64,000 nucleotides of DNA, taken from the NCBI GenBank assembly GCA_020627535.1, contig JAHDGU010000002.1:393342-457341 (forward strand), written 5' to 3'. The notes beneath the pieces are model-generated. The model had not been told where the DNA came from and did no database searches. It worked only from the letters and a program-made list of their open reading frames with translations. This document shows positions 25,230 through 34,515 of the stretch, one piece after another. The DNA comes from Saprospiraceae bacterium (GTDB taxonomy: Bacteria; Bacteroidota; Bacteroidia; Chitinophagales; Saprospiraceae). The translations under genes and the position numbers were made by a program. Every line of letters starts with the position of its first letter. Position 1 is the first letter of the stretch.

Positions 25230-25276
25230 CCTTCAAATCTGAGGCTCATGGCACTCAGAGGATAAAAGCCAAGCAA

Positions 25277-28200
25277 ATGAAGATTCAGCAACTGATCTTG
25301 ACGATCACCCTCATTCTATGTACCGCGAACTTCTGCGATGCACAAAAGAAAAAACGTAGTAAAAAGTCAACACAAGTCGAGACTGTAAAGCAAGATCCTC
25401 ATCGCAAGTACTATGATGCTGTCGAATGGCGACACATCGGCCCCTTCAGAGGTGGTCGGTCCTGTGCTGTAACTGGCGTACCTGGCAAGCCTCTTCTCTA
25501 CTATCAAGGCACCACTGGCGGTGGCATGTGGAAGACCACAGATGGTGGCAACACATGGCAAAATATCAGCGACGGCTACTTCGGTGGATCTATCGGTGCG
25601 ATCGCAGTGAGTGAAAGCGACCCCAATGTCATCTACGTAGGCGGAGGCGAGCAGACGCTCAGAGGCAATGTCTCCTATGGCTATGGCATGTGGAAATCTG
25701 TCGATGCAGGTAAGACATGGGAGCAAATCGGCTTGAAAAACTCACGACACATTTCCCGTGTGCGGATACATCCTGACAATCCAGATGTCGTCTTCGCCGC
25801 TGTCATAGGAGACATCTACAAGTCCAGTCAAGAACGAGGAATTTTCAAGAGTACCGACGGTGGCAAATCTTGGAAAAAAGTCCTTTTTGCCAATGCCGAT
25901 GCAGGCGCATGTGATCTCATCATAGATCCAAGCAATCATCGCATACTCTATGCCTCCACTTGGAATGTGCGACGGACTCCCTATAGTTTTAGCTCCGGTG
26001 GAGAAGGATCTGCACTGTGGAAAAGTAGCGATGGAGGCGAGACCTGGCAGGACATTTCGGCGAAAGCCGGCCTACCCAAAGGCACATGGGGCATATCTGG
26101 CATCACTGTCTCGCCCATCGATGGCGATCGACTCTATGCCATCATAGAAAACAAAGACGGCGGTGTATTTCGCTCGGATGATGGTGGAGAAAAATGGACC
26201 AAGGTCAACTCGGATCGATCACTCCGACAGCGAGCTTGGTACTACACACGGATATATGCCGGCACACAGTCCATCGACGATGTTCACGTCATGAATGTAG
26301 GATATCACCAGTCCAATGATGGGGGCAAGAGCTTTACAAGATATCGCACGCCACACGGCGATCATCACGATCTATGGATCGACCCAGCGAATGATCAACG
26401 AATGGTCATCGCAGATGATGGAGGAGCGCAGGTCACCACGGATAAAGGAGAAAACTGGACCACCTACTACAATCAACCGACGGCTCAGTTTTATCGAGTA
26501 AGCGTAGACAACTCTTTTCCATTTCGCATCTATGCGGCACAGCAAGACAATAGTACCATCCGCATCAATAGCCGGAGCTCGAGTTGGTCCATCGGAGAAC
26601 GAGACTGGGAGCCGACTGCTGGGGGAGAATCCGCCCACATCGCGGCGGATCCAGATGATCCAGAAATCGTCTATGGAGGATCATATGACGGCTTTCTGAC
26701 TCGGAAAGATCATCGTACTGGAGCCAATCGCGCAGTCAATGTATGGCCTGACAATCCTATGGGTCATGGGGCAGAGGAAATGAAGTATCGCTTCCAGTGG
26801 AACTTCCCCATCTTTTTTTCTCCACATGACGGCAACAAACTCTACACGGCAAGCAACCACTTGCATGTATCTATGGATGAAGGCCAAAGTTGGCAAACGA
26901 TCTCACCAGACCTAACCAGAAATGATAGCAGCAAACTCGGACCATCCGGAGGACCTATTACCAAGGACAATACTTCTGTCGAGTACTACTGCACCATCTT
27001 CGCGGCAGCAGAATCACCACGGGTGGCTGGCGTACTTTGGGCTGGTACCGATGATGGACTGGTGCATGTAAGTCGTGATGGCGGAGCCAACTGGACAAAT
27101 GTGACACCTCCGACATTGCCAGAGTGGACGCAAGTCAATGATCTCATCGCAGACCCACATCATGATGGCGGATGTTATATAGCGGCCACTTCTTACAAGA
27201 GCGGGGACTATCGACCATATCTTTTCCGAACCAGAGACTACGGAGCAAGCTGGACACGTATCGATGCAGGCATTGATCGCGGACACTTCACCCGTGCGAT
27301 CGAGGTCGATCCAGTGCAGCAGGGATTGCTCTGGGCCGGAACAGAGTCAGGCATGTACATCAGCTATGATGACGGAGCCATGTGGCATCCTTTTCAGCTC
27401 AATCTGCCCATCGTGCCGATTACCGATCTTGTCATCAAGGATGAGTCGCTGGTAGCCAGTACGCAAGGGCGATCACTATGGCTGATCGATGATGTCGGTG
27501 TCTTTCGACAAATGAGCCAAGCGCAACCGGCTAAGCTTCACCTCTTCAGCCCCAAGACAAGCTACAGGATGGCAGGTGGATACAATGCCAATGTCAGCTC
27601 AGCTGGTGTCAATCATCCACAAGGCCTGAGTCTCTATGGATATATTGACGAAGCGTATAAGAAAGATAGCATTCAACTTGACCTCATCAATTCGACCGGA
27701 GACACTGTCCTCAGTCTACATAGCAAGGGCAAGGGAAAGAAAAAGCTCAAGTTTGAGCCAGGGAGCAATCGCTGGTCCTGGAATCTCAAGCATGCAGATG
27801 CAGAGAGATTTGATGGGATGATCCTCTGGTGGGGATCACTTGCTGGACCCAAAGCCCTTCCGGGCAAATACACTGCGGTCCTGAGTCGAGACGATGAACG
27901 CAGTGAGACCAATTTTGAAGTAGCCGTCGATCCTAGACTGGGATTGAATGAAAACGATCTGAAGGCGCAATATGACTTTGAATCATCCGTGACGGATAAA
28001 GTCTCAGAAGCCCATCTTGCCATCGTAGAAATGCGCGATATCAAGGCTCAGCTGGACCACTATAAGGCTCGCTTGGATGAAGACAAAGAGCCAGAGATCA
28101 TAAAGATGGCAGAGATGATCGATAGTAGCATGACTGCCATAGAAGAAGTACTTTATCAGACGAAGAACCGCAGTGGTCAAGATCCTCTCAACTTCCCGAT

Positions 28201-28417
28201 CAGACTGACCAATAAACTCGCCCACCTCAACAGCCTGAGTCAGATCGGCGAAGCACCTCCTACTGCACAGGCCATTGCTGTCCGGGATGAACTCACTGCG
28301 CGTATCGATACAGAGCTCGAGAAGTATTCTGCGCTCAAGGAAGATCTAGTACCGAAGTTTAATCAGATGATGAGAGAGCGGGCAGTGGACGCGATCATAT
28401 TGGATGAAAAAGACTGA
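25277..28417 (+). CDS. Secreted BNR-repeat (VPS10/sortilin-like beta-propeller) protein
   Basis: A 1046-residue exported protein often labelled 'glycosyl hydrolase' in databases, though no hydrolase active site is visible. After a signal peptide ('LTITLILCTANFCDAQ') and a Lys-rich linker there are at least nine BNR/Asp-box repeats with the SxDxGxxW core, such as 'WKTTDGGNTW', 'WKSVDAGKTW', 'FKSTDGGKSW', 'FRSDDGGEKW' and 'VSRDGGANW', forming one or two beta-propellers to about residue 750. The C-terminal ~300 residues are a beta domain ('GKYTAVLSRDDERSETNFEVAVDPR') and a helical tail. The family is common in Bacteroidota, but its role is not established. The next gene starts 15 bp downstream. 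Confidence 0.85.
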   Translation: MKIQQLILTITLILCTANFCDAQKKKRSKKSTQVETVKQDPHRKYYDAVEWRHIGPFRGGRSCAVTGVPGKPLLYYQGTTGGGMWKTTDGGNTWQNISDGYFGGSIGAIAVSESDPNVIYVGGGEQTLRGNVSYGYGMWKSVDAGKTWEQIGLKNSRHISRVRIHPDNPDVVFAAVIGDIYKSSQERGIFKSTDGGKSWKKVLFANADAGACDLIIDPSNHRILYASTWNVRRTPYSFSSGGEGSALWKSSDGGETWQDISAKAGLPKGTWGISGITVSPIDGDRLYAIIENKDGGVFRSDDGGEKWTKVNSDRSLRQRAWYYTRIYAGTQSIDDVHVMNVGYHQSNDGGKSFTRYRTPHGDHHDLWIDPANDQRMVIADDGGAQVTTDKGENWTTYYNQPTAQFYRVSVDNSFPFRIYAAQQDNSTIRINSRSSSWSIGERDWEPTAGGESAHIAADPDDPEIVYGGSYDGFLTRKDHRTGANRAVNVWPDNPMGHGAEEMKYRFQWNFPIFFSPHDGNKLYTASNHLHVSMDEGQSWQTISPDLTRNDSSKLGPSGGPITKDNTSVEYYCTIFAAAESPRVAGVLWAGTDDGLVHVSRDGGANWTNVTPPTLPEWTQVNDLIADPHHDGGCYIAATSYKSGDYRPYLFRTRDYGASWTRIDAGIDRGHFTRAIEVDPVQQGLLWAGTESGMYISYDDGAMWHPFQLNLPIVPITDLVIKDESLVASTQGRSLWLIDDVGVFRQMSQAQPAKLHLFSPKTSYRMAGGYNANVSSAGVNHPQGLSLYGYIDEAYKKDSIQLDLINSTGDTVLSLHSKGKGKKKLKFEPGSNRWSWNLKHADAERFDGMILWWGSLAGPKALPGKYTAVLSRDDERSETNFEVAVDPRLGLNENDLKAQYDFESSVTDKVSEAHLAIVEMRDIKAQLDHYKARLDEDKEPEIIKMAEMIDSSMTAIEEVLYQTKNRSGQDPLNFPIRLTNKLAHLNSLSQIGEAPPTAQAIAVRDELTARIDTELEKYSALKEDLVPKFNQMMRERAVDAIILDEKD

Positions 28418-28432
28418 TCAAATCCCTCACAA

Positions 28433-29128
28433 ATGAGAGTAATCCTCATTCTTCTTTTGATCTGCCTTCACCTTCTGCACATCGCGGCTCAATGTGAAGT
28501 GTGTGGTATGTATGAGGGACGATCGAGGGAGAAGTCACAACGCCTAGAAATCAAGGCAGACTCAAGCTTCGTATACGAATACACCGATAATTGGGCGAGC
28601 CTCATTGGTGGTTCCACAAGGGGCCGCTGGCTGATTAGAGAAAATGAATTGGTGCTGATGAGTGAGTTCAACAACAGGAACTACCAAGTACTCTATGACA
28701 GCATTGACATGTGCTCAGTTGTGCCTGAGTACTATGCTAAAAACTGTGATAAACTAATTAGGCTGCAAATTTTTAACCAACAAGGGGAGTCGATTTGGGC
28801 ACTAGAGTCGGTCATTATCAATGATGACTTATCTAATGTCTCGACACTTGGCTTTGACGATCTAAAAAGTCTTGACGCCAACAGCGACATCTCAGCCTAT
28901 ATCTCTGCTGACTCTGTGACATCCATTCATGTGGTCAATGGATTTTATCCACTCCTAGAGGTACCAATCGAGCTGGAATCAAAGAACTACATCAGAGTAT
29001 CTGGTGATTTTTCAGATCAGCGGTGGTATGCCTACATTGTTGAAGAAAAATGGAGAATCAGGAAGAACTGTCTAACAGGGAACAAGAACTTTGGTGTCTT
29101 CCACAGAGATAAGAAAAGAGGCAAATAG
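28433..29128 (+). CDS. Small secreted protein of unknown function
   Basis: A 231-residue protein with a signal peptide ('MRVILILLLICLHLLHIAAQ') and Cys pairs just after it ('CEVCGMYEG'), suggesting a disulfide near the mature N-terminus. The rest is a mixed beta protein with 'SFVYEYTDNWASLIGGSTRGRW', which looks like the lipocalin-like 'copper resistance/NlpE' style of strand-and-turn but is not close enough to call. It follows the BNR gene by 15 bp and is probably co-transcribed. It ends in a basic tail 'HRDKKRGK'. Confidence 0.6.
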   Translation: MRVILILLLICLHLLHIAAQCEVCGMYEGRSREKSQRLEIKADSSFVYEYTDNWASLIGGSTRGRWLIRENELVLMSEFNNRNYQVLYDSIDMCSVVPEYYAKNCDKLIRLQIFNQQGESIWALESVIINDDLSNVSTLGFDDLKSLDANSDISAYISADSVTSIHVVNGFYPLLEVPIELESKNYIRVSGDFSDQRWYAYIVEEKWRIRKNCLTGNKNFGVFHRDKKRGK

Positions 29129-29152
29129 ATCTTAAGCCTAGGGTATAAACAA

Positions 29153-29182
29153 CAAGAGCCCGCGATCACTCGCAGGCTCTTG
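29153..29182 (+). terminator. Hairpin between converging genes (28433 gene and rpsT)
   Basis: CAAGAGCCCGCGA pairs with TCGCAGGCTCTTG with one bulge. It lies between two converging genes and probably serves both; neither side has a long T-run. Confidence 0.6.
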
Positions 29183-29208
29183 AACTATTATTATTGATCT
29201 ATACGGGT

Positions 29209-29463
29209 CTATCCTATAGCGTTGACGAACTTGGTCAACTTGCTTTTGACATTAGACGCTTTGTTCTTGTGCCATAGATTCCTCTTAGCGAGACGATCAA
29301 TCATGCTGATCACCTTTGGCAAGAACTTTTGAGCATCGGCCTTATCAGTGAGACCTCTCAGTCTTTTGATAGCCGTACGCGCAGTCTTCTTATAGTAGTG
29401 ATTGTGCACGCGCTTCTTCTCGTCCTGTCTGATTCTCTTCTTTGCTGACTTATGATGTGCCAT
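29209..29463 (-). CDS. rpsT: Ribosomal protein bS20
   Basis: An 84-residue basic, helical protein of the small ribosomal subunit that binds 16S rRNA. The typical 'MAHHKSAKKRIRQDEKKRVHN' opening and the 'KTARTAIKRLRGL' and 'IDRLAKRNLWHKNKASNVKSKL' helices make the assignment secure. It is monocistronic, with a perfect -7 element upstream and a hairpin after it. Confidence 0.97.
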   Translation of the reverse strand: MAHHKSAKKRIRQDEKKRVHNHYYKKTARTAIKRLRGLTDKADAQKFLPKVISMIDRLAKRNLWHKNKASNVKSKLTKFVNAIG

Positions 29464-29486
29464 AGTGTCTTATTTCTTAAGGGCTG

Positions 29487-29494
29487 CAAAGATA
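29487..29494 (-). promoter_or_regulatory. -7 element TATCTTTG of rpsT
   Basis: TATCTTTG on the minus strand matches the consensus exactly, 23 bp before the rpsT ATG. A TTG lies 15 bp further upstream, a little closer than usual for a -33 element. Confidence 0.65.
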
Positions 29495-29544
29495 ATCAAC
29501 TATGAGTCACAACTTTACAGGAAATTTGAAAAAATATTATCCAG

Positions 29545-30996
29545 ATGAAGACTTGGATCATACTACTCCTCTGCATACTCGTTCAATTGCAGTTGTCTGC
29601 GCAAGATCAAGATGTGAGCCGGCTGATCGCGGCGCTTTTGGCGGAAACGCCGCTAGAAGAAGACCTGCAAGAGCTCTGCGACGACATAGGAGGTAGAGAA
29701 ACTGGATCCGAGTCCAATGCACGTGCTGTACAATGGGGTCTCGAGAAATTCCAAGAGATCGGTGTCAAGACTTGGCTGCAGGAAGTACCGGTGCCTTCCC
29801 TATGGCTTGAAAAGTCCACATCAGCATCCATCAAAGAGCTACCAGATTTTCATCCACAAGTGGTCTCTAAGTATCACGCTGCTCATTCAGAGATCTCAGC
29901 ACCGCTGGTCTATGTCGGTTATGGCAGCAAGGAGGACTTCTTCATGCGCAGTGATCTCAAAGGGAAGATCGCCTTGGTCGATACTGAGCTCTGCACGGAT
30001 ATTAATGGTCTTTTTGCAGAGTATACACAAGCCTTCAATGCTGAAGAGAATGCCCTTCAACACGGCATGGTCGGTGTCGTCTTCATGTCTTCACGACCCA
30101 AAAAGCTACTCTATCGCTTCACCACTTCCAAAGGTGTCAATAATCCGCTCGTCCAAGTCGTGATGGCAAGAGAAGATGCAAAGCGCTGTATCCGTCTTAT
30201 GGAAAGTGGCCAGTCCCTAACTCTCGATCTCAAGATCGAGGCAGAACGAGGCGAAGACTTCATTACGCACAATGTCCTTGCTGAGATCCCTGGGACTGAT
30301 CTCAAAGACGAGATCATCATCATAGGATCGCATATCGATAGCTGGGCTCTCGGTACTGGTGCCAATGACAATGGCTGCAATGTCTCTCTCATGATCGATA
30401 TCGCCCGACAGATGCACACGATGGAAATACGCCCAAGACGTACGATCAGATTTGCGCTGTGGAATGGAGAAGAGCAGGGATTCTTTGGCTCTCTGGCCTA
30501 CACCAAAGAGTATGAAGACCAGCTCGCTCAGCATAAGATGTGTATGTCTGTAGATATCGGCAGTGGTAAGATTATAGGCTTCTTCATGAATGGCAACTCA
30601 GAATTTTCGACACTCCTGACGGAGCTACTTGGCCCGGTGCAAGCATTTGGTCCTTATCTCAATATTCCCAATGCTGTCGTAGGCACAGACAACCTGGATT
30701 TCATGCTCCAAGGCGTACCCAATCTGGTCGCCAATCACAAACCGTACAACTACGGACTCAACTATCATGCAAGTTCGGATACCTACGACAAGGTTGATCT
30801 TCAGTCCTTAAAGACCAACAGTGCTGTCGTCGGAGCCGTGACTCTTGGCATGGCCAATATGACGGAGCTTTCGCTCAAAAGATCTGATCGAGAAGGTGTC
30901 CAAGCCATGATTGAAGAACAGAACTTGGAGTTTAGTTTGCGTATGTTTGACCTGTGGGAAGACTGGCTCGCTGGCCGTCGAGGAATCGCCCACTAG
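29545..30996 (+). CDS. Secreted M28-family zinc aminopeptidase with PA domain
   Basis: A 483-residue exported peptidase (signal 'IILLLCILVQLQLSAQ'). The M28 core is seen: 'GSHIDSWALGTGANDNG' (about residue 262, zinc His and Asp), 'WNGEEQGFFGS' (about 306, catalytic Glu and Glu ligand), and the later 'YHASSDTYD' (His ligand). A protease-associated domain is inserted between about residues 120 and 235 ('LVYVGYGSKEDF', 'LKGKIALVD'). It should remove N-terminal residues from peptides in the periplasm or outside. A small lipoprotein gene follows after 25 bp. A GAAA-loop mini-hairpin (29640-29651) lies within the first 110 bp of coding sequence. Confidence 0.9.
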   Translation: MKTWIILLLCILVQLQLSAQDQDVSRLIAALLAETPLEEDLQELCDDIGGRETGSESNARAVQWGLEKFQEIGVKTWLQEVPVPSLWLEKSTSASIKELPDFHPQVVSKYHAAHSEISAPLVYVGYGSKEDFFMRSDLKGKIALVDTELCTDINGLFAEYTQAFNAEENALQHGMVGVVFMSSRPKKLLYRFTTSKGVNNPLVQVVMAREDAKRCIRLMESGQSLTLDLKIEAERGEDFITHNVLAEIPGTDLKDEIIIIGSHIDSWALGTGANDNGCNVSLMIDIARQMHTMEIRPRRTIRFALWNGEEQGFFGSLAYTKEYEDQLAQHKMCMSVDIGSGKIIGFFMNGNSEFSTLLTELLGPVQAFGPYLNIPNAVVGTDNLDFMLQGVPNLVANHKPYNYGLNYHASSDTYDKVDLQSLKTNSAVVGAVTLGMANMTELSLKRSDREGVQAMIEEQNLEFSLRMFDLWEDWLAGRRGIAH

Positions 30997-31021
30997 ACTT
31001 ATCTAGACAAATCAAGAAGAA

Positions 31022-31669
31022 ATGTATATCAAGTACTCTATACTACTATTATCTCTAAGCTTTGTGATCGGTTGCGGATCCAAGGAAGATGGTGGGACCG
31101 CTGATGCCAATCCTACGGAGCCTGTCGAAGAAACCAAGACGACCACCACACACTATCTTAAGGACAATCGCAGCACCATCGATCTTGACAATGGATATCA
31201 GAAAAGTAGTAGATACCGTGTGGCCCAAGATGTACCGAGCTTGAAGAATAATGCTTCTCTCACCAAGAATCTACAGGAAGCCATCAACTATCTTGAGTTT
31301 GAAGATGCTCAGCTCGATGTATTCGTCAATCCTAGCAAGCCGCTAGATGCGGTATTTATCACCAAGATCGACCCACTACTTCTCAGCAAGGAGCAAGGAC
31401 AGTTGCTCAATGTGGAGATGGAAGAGTGGCTCAATGATGTCAACAAGAAGGAGGACATACTGACCAAAGTCTCAAGTGACCTCAGGAGATCACCACTGAT
31501 GAGCTACTACAAGTTCCAGTATAGCATGCACAAAGGCAACAAGAAGAAGGAGCTGAATTTCACCAATTACTTCGTGATCACCGAGGTCAAGTCGTATCTC
31601 ATCACCCATATGAGTAGCGATGACAACACCATTGAGAGTTCTATCCGCACTTTGAGCAACGGTAGCTAG
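31022..31669 (+). CDS. Lipoprotein of unknown function
   Basis: A 215-residue lipoprotein: lipobox 'FVIGC' with Cys at 18, then an Asp/Thr-rich linker. The body is helical and polar ('SLTKNLQEAINYLEFEDAQLDVF', 'EWLNDVNKKEDILTKVSSDL'). I do not recognise a domain. It follows the M28 peptidase gene in the same direction at 25 bp and its stop overlaps the converging glycosyltransferase gene by 4 bp. Confidence 0.65.
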   Translation: MYIKYSILLLSLSFVIGCGSKEDGGTADANPTEPVEETKTTTTHYLKDNRSTIDLDNGYQKSSRYRVAQDVPSLKNNASLTKNLQEAINYLEFEDAQLDVFVNPSKPLDAVFITKIDPLLLSKEQGQLLNVEMEEWLNDVNKKEDILTKVSSDLRRSPLMSYYKFQYSMHKGNKKKELNFTNYFVITEVKSYLITHMSSDDNTIESSIRTLSNGS

Positions 31670-32436
31670 CGAGAATTCCTTCTAAGCTCTGCCAGGATCT
31701 CATATCTGCGTCTCACAGCCCAAGACTGCAGTCGACTGATCTGGTACCCTGCCTTCCCATCCAGAAATCCACCTTGCACCACATAGTGCTTGATGAATCT
31801 AGCAGCTGGCTTGATGATCTTATGATATGCAGTGATCGATCCCGTACGCTCGGTGTAGTCTTTGGCGGACCAGTGCGCATATCTTTCCAGCTTGGCACGA
31901 TAGTGCTCCATAGACTTGAAGCTGTGATGGCGTATGACAGACGATAGTCGCGCCACATTTCCCTCAGTCTCTAGTTTGGCATGTACCGCCAGGTCTTGAT
32001 AGCGTGATTGATCTCTGTGAAAGAGTCTCACTACACGATCACTCTTCCAGATATATCTGAGCTTTCGCTCAAAAAAGTAGTTGTCCCTCGTGATGGCATA
32101 AGCACTATACCGTGATGCATCTAGCTCAAGTGCCTTGATCTCCGTGATCAACTCATCAGAGGCGACCTCATCGGCATCCAGCAAAAAGATCCACTCATGC
32201 GCAGCTTGTGGGATGATCCAGTTTTTCTGACGAGCGCTATTTTCATAGGCATGTTGGATGAGTCTGATTCGCTCTCCATAGGAGCGACATATCTCGAGCG
32301 TACGATCTGTGGAGAAGGAGTCTACGACGATGATTTCATCAGCCCACAGCACAGAGTCTATAGCTTGAGCTATGCAGTCTTCCTCATTGAAGCACGGGAT
32401 GATGGCTGTGATAGCTGTCGACATATCAGCAGACAT
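31666..32436 (-). CDS. Family 2 glycosyltransferase, WaaE/KdtX-like
   Basis: A 256-residue GT2 enzyme. The nucleotide-sugar fold is seen as 'TAIIPCFNEEDCIAQAIDSVLWADEIIVVDSFSTDRT', with the metal-binding 'LLDADE' (about 80-85). The length and the 'ADEIIVVDSFSTDRT' style match the WaaE/KdtX group, which adds sugars to lipopolysaccharide cores. It lies just downstream of smpB in the same direction (5-bp gap) and the neighbourhood includes lptC, in keeping with an envelope role. Donor and acceptor are unknown. Confidence 0.85.
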   Translation of the reverse strand: MSADMSTAITAIIPCFNEEDCIAQAIDSVLWADEIIVVDSFSTDRTLEICRSYGERIRLIQHAYENSARQKNWIIPQAAHEWIFLLDADEVASDELITEIKALELDASRYSAYAITRDNYFFERKLRYIWKSDRVVRLFHRDQSRYQDLAVHAKLETEGNVARLSSVIRHHSFKSMEHYRAKLERYAHWSAKDYTERTGSITAYHKIIKPAARFIKHYVVQGGFLDGKAGYQISRLQSWAVRRRYEILAELRRNSR

Positions 32437-32441
32437 ACTAT

Positions 32442-32900
32442 CTAGCGAATTTTCTTCATCCTATCAAGCTCACGCTTATTGTCCTTTTGCTTGATCGTCT
32501 CTCGCTTATCGTAGCTCTTCTTACCGCTCGCGATCGCCACTTCAAGTTTTACATGACCTCTCTCGGAGGTGAATAGTCGCGTAGGGATGAGAGTGAATCC
32601 TTTTTCCTTCATTTTCCGCTGGATCTTGCGGATTTCATCGCGCTTGAGGAGCAATTTACGCTTGCGGAGAGGTTCATGATTGTTGTCCGTGCCGAGCTTA
32701 TACTCTGAGATATGCAGATTCCGTACGAAGATCTCTCCATTTTCGATCACGCAGTACGCATCACTCATATTGGCTTGACCTAGGCGGACTGACTTGACCT
32801 CAGTACCAAGGAGCTGCAGACCTGCCTTGTAGGTGGTATGCAAGAAGTACTGGTAGTGAGCCTTGCGGTTTTTGATCTCTATGTCAGCCTTGAATTTCAT
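32442..32900 (-). CDS. smpB: SsrA-binding protein SmpB
   Basis: A 152-residue RNA-binding protein that delivers tmRNA to stalled ribosomes. 'NRKAHYQYFLHTTYKAGLQLLGTEVKSVR' and the basic C-terminal tail 'KKSYDKRETIKQKDNKRELDRMKKIR' are diagnostic. I chose the ATG at 32900 ('MKFKADIEIKNRK'); the 14 codons upstream ('MNFDPSDRLIAVLY') are not typical of the family. The gene lies between the CNNM/HlyC gene and a glycosyltransferase on the same strand. Confidence 0.96.
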   Translation of the reverse strand: MKFKADIEIKNRKAHYQYFLHTTYKAGLQLLGTEVKSVRLGQANMSDAYCVIENGEIFVRNLHISEYKLGTDNNHEPLRKRKLLLKRDEIRKIQRKMKEKGFTLIPTRLFTSERGHVKLEVAIASGKKSYDKRETIKQKDNKRELDRMKKIR

Positions 32901-32963
32901 GTATAGGACAGCTATAAGTCTATCAGACGGGTCAAAGTTCATGAAATTGTGATGGATCGAGGA

Positions 32964-34214
32964 TCAGTCATCACTGAGCTTCGGCATCAAGATCACACGT
33001 ACTTTCTCGATCTTCTTTTCTGTGACCTCCTCCATGACGTACTTCACACCCTCGAGCTCCAGTTCTTCACCCTGGTCTGGGATGGTACCCGATGTCATCA
33101 CGATATAGCCGCTGAGCGTATGGTATTCTCCTTCCGGAAAATGCAAGTGCTCATACTTTTCCATGAGATAGTCTAGTTCATGACGTCCACTGAGTAGGTA
33201 TTCCATCTCACTGATCTCAAGTTCGAGGAGATCCTCCATATCATGCTCATCTTCAATCTCACCAAAGATCTCCTCAAGGATATCCTCCATGGTGATGATA
33301 CCAGATGTACTGCCAAACTCATCGACCACACAGGCGATGCTGATGTGCTGCTTGATGAACTGTAGGAGCAGATCATTGACTGGCATCACTTCTGGCACGA
33401 TGGGAAGATCCATCATGATCCTTCTCAGAGACTTGGGCTTGGTCAGGATCTTCTGGTGATGTATATAGCCGATGACATGATCGATGTCCTCGTCTACCAC
33501 CAGCACCCTACTCTTGCCACTAGCTCTGAACTCCTCGATCAACTCTTCCAAGCTGTCCTGACGATCTACATAGCTGATCTCAGTACGCGGGACCATACAG
33601 TCACGGACCTTGATCTGATCAAACTGTATTGCACGCTTGAGCAGCTCTGCATCGATCTCTTCTTCATGCTCAGAAATGCTTTCATCAATAAAACTCTCTA
33701 GATCCTGACGACTGAGATCCTCTTCCTCCTCGTCGATGTCTACACGCAATACCTTGGTGATCAGTCCCGTCGAAAGTCCTGTCATGATCTTGGTCGGTAT
33801 GTAGAGTAGGAAACTGAAGACGCGAAGTGGTATCGCAAGCCCATAGAGCAACGGAGTACTATAGCTCTTGAACAAGATTTTGGGCAAGTACTCTCCAAAT
33901 ATGAGGACGATCACTGTTCCGATTAGCGTCAGCACAAGCAGATATGCCACTGCATTTGGCAGATATTGACTCAGCCAAGGTCTGAGGATAGCGGCTAGCA
34001 AGGTCGTGAAGATCACGAGAGCAATATTGTTGCCGACGAGCATCGTCCCCAGAAAGTCCTTTGGATGTTGATAAAATCGTGACAGAATTCTACCAGCACG
34101 ACTACGGCCGTCATTGCGCACTTGGATGCTCAGCTTATTGGCCGAGACGAAGGCAATCTCCGATCCAGAGAACAAACCAGATAATAATAGCACTAAGATG
34201 AGCCAGAAGAGCAT
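32964..34214 (-). CDS. CNNM/HlyC-type transporter with CBS pair and CorC/HlyC domain
   Basis: A 416-residue membrane protein. An N-terminal CNNM (DUF21) transmembrane domain occupies about 1-170 ('GLFSGSEIAFVSANK', 'GTMLVGNNIALVIFTTLLA'). Two CBS domains follow (about 195-310, 'MVPRTEISYVDRQDSLEELI', 'VVDEFGSTSGIITMEDILEEIFG'), then a CorC_HlyC domain. Related proteins are Mg2+/Co2+ exporters; older names call them hemolysins, which is misleading. On the minus strand TACCTTTG lies only 4-5 bp before the ATG, which would give an almost leaderless mRNA if it is the promoter. It lies upstream of smpB with a 63-bp gap and downstream of lptC. Confidence 0.9.
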   Translation of the reverse strand: MLFWLILVLLLSGLFSGSEIAFVSANKLSIQVRNDGRSRAGRILSRFYQHPKDFLGTMLVGNNIALVIFTTLLAAILRPWLSQYLPNAVAYLLVLTLIGTVIVLIFGEYLPKILFKSYSTPLLYGLAIPLRVFSFLLYIPTKIMTGLSTGLITKVLRVDIDEEEEDLSRQDLESFIDESISEHEEEIDAELLKRAIQFDQIKVRDCMVPRTEISYVDRQDSLEELIEEFRASGKSRVLVVDEDIDHVIGYIHHQKILTKPKSLRRIMMDLPIVPEVMPVNDLLLQFIKQHISIACVVDEFGSTSGIITMEDILEEIFGEIEDEHDMEDLLELEISEMEYLLSGRHELDYLMEKYEHLHFPEGEYHTLSGYIVMTSGTIPDQGEELELEGVKYVMEEVTEKKIEKVRVILMPKLSDD

Positions 34215-34218
34215 GGAG

Positions 34219-34226
34219 CAAAGGTA
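34219..34226 (-). promoter_or_regulatory. -7 element TACCTTTG immediately before the CNNM/HlyC ATG
   Basis: On the minus strand TACCTTTG exactly fits TAnnTTTG and ends 4 bp before the ATG, so transcription would start at or within a base or two of the start codon. No -33 TTG at normal spacing is evident. Confidence 0.4.
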
Positions 34227-34262
34227 TCGTCAAGCATAGAAAGATTCTACATGATTTGAACA

Positions 34263-34439
34263 CCGAACAAGGATTAACGAATGTCGATTTGAGAAGTGAT
34301 GTGCTGAGAGTTTCAGGCATCGCACGATCTAAAATCTCCAATCGGCGTTCCTTGTTCTGAAATCAGATAGAATAGACTGATAGAAATAGACCAGTAGAAG
34401 AATATCGAACAAGGATTGACGAATGTCGATTTGAGAAGT
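34263..34439 (+). repeat. Cluster of 35-bp dispersed repeats (two direct, one inverted)
   Basis: CGAACAAGGATTRACGAATG starts copies of a 35-bp repeat at 34263-34297 and 34405-34439, which differ at only about two positions and are 142 bp apart. A third, more diverged copy in reverse orientation lies at about 34337-34367. Together they fill most of the 301-bp gap between lptC and the CNNM gene. No ORF of quality is present. The style matches intergenic repeats that recur in Bacteroidota genomes. Confidence 0.7.
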
Positions 34440-34515
34440 AGAGCACGTCGAGATGACGACGCTCAATACTTCATCAAGAAGGTGGAAACGGGCTAGAGCA
34501 AAGCCCAAGAGCTTT

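Noticed and set aside
29502..29696. Short plus-strand ORF overlapping the start of the M28 peptidase gene
   Set aside because: Its reading frame is a shadow of the peptidase coding sequence; the peptidase has a clear signal peptide and M28 motifs.
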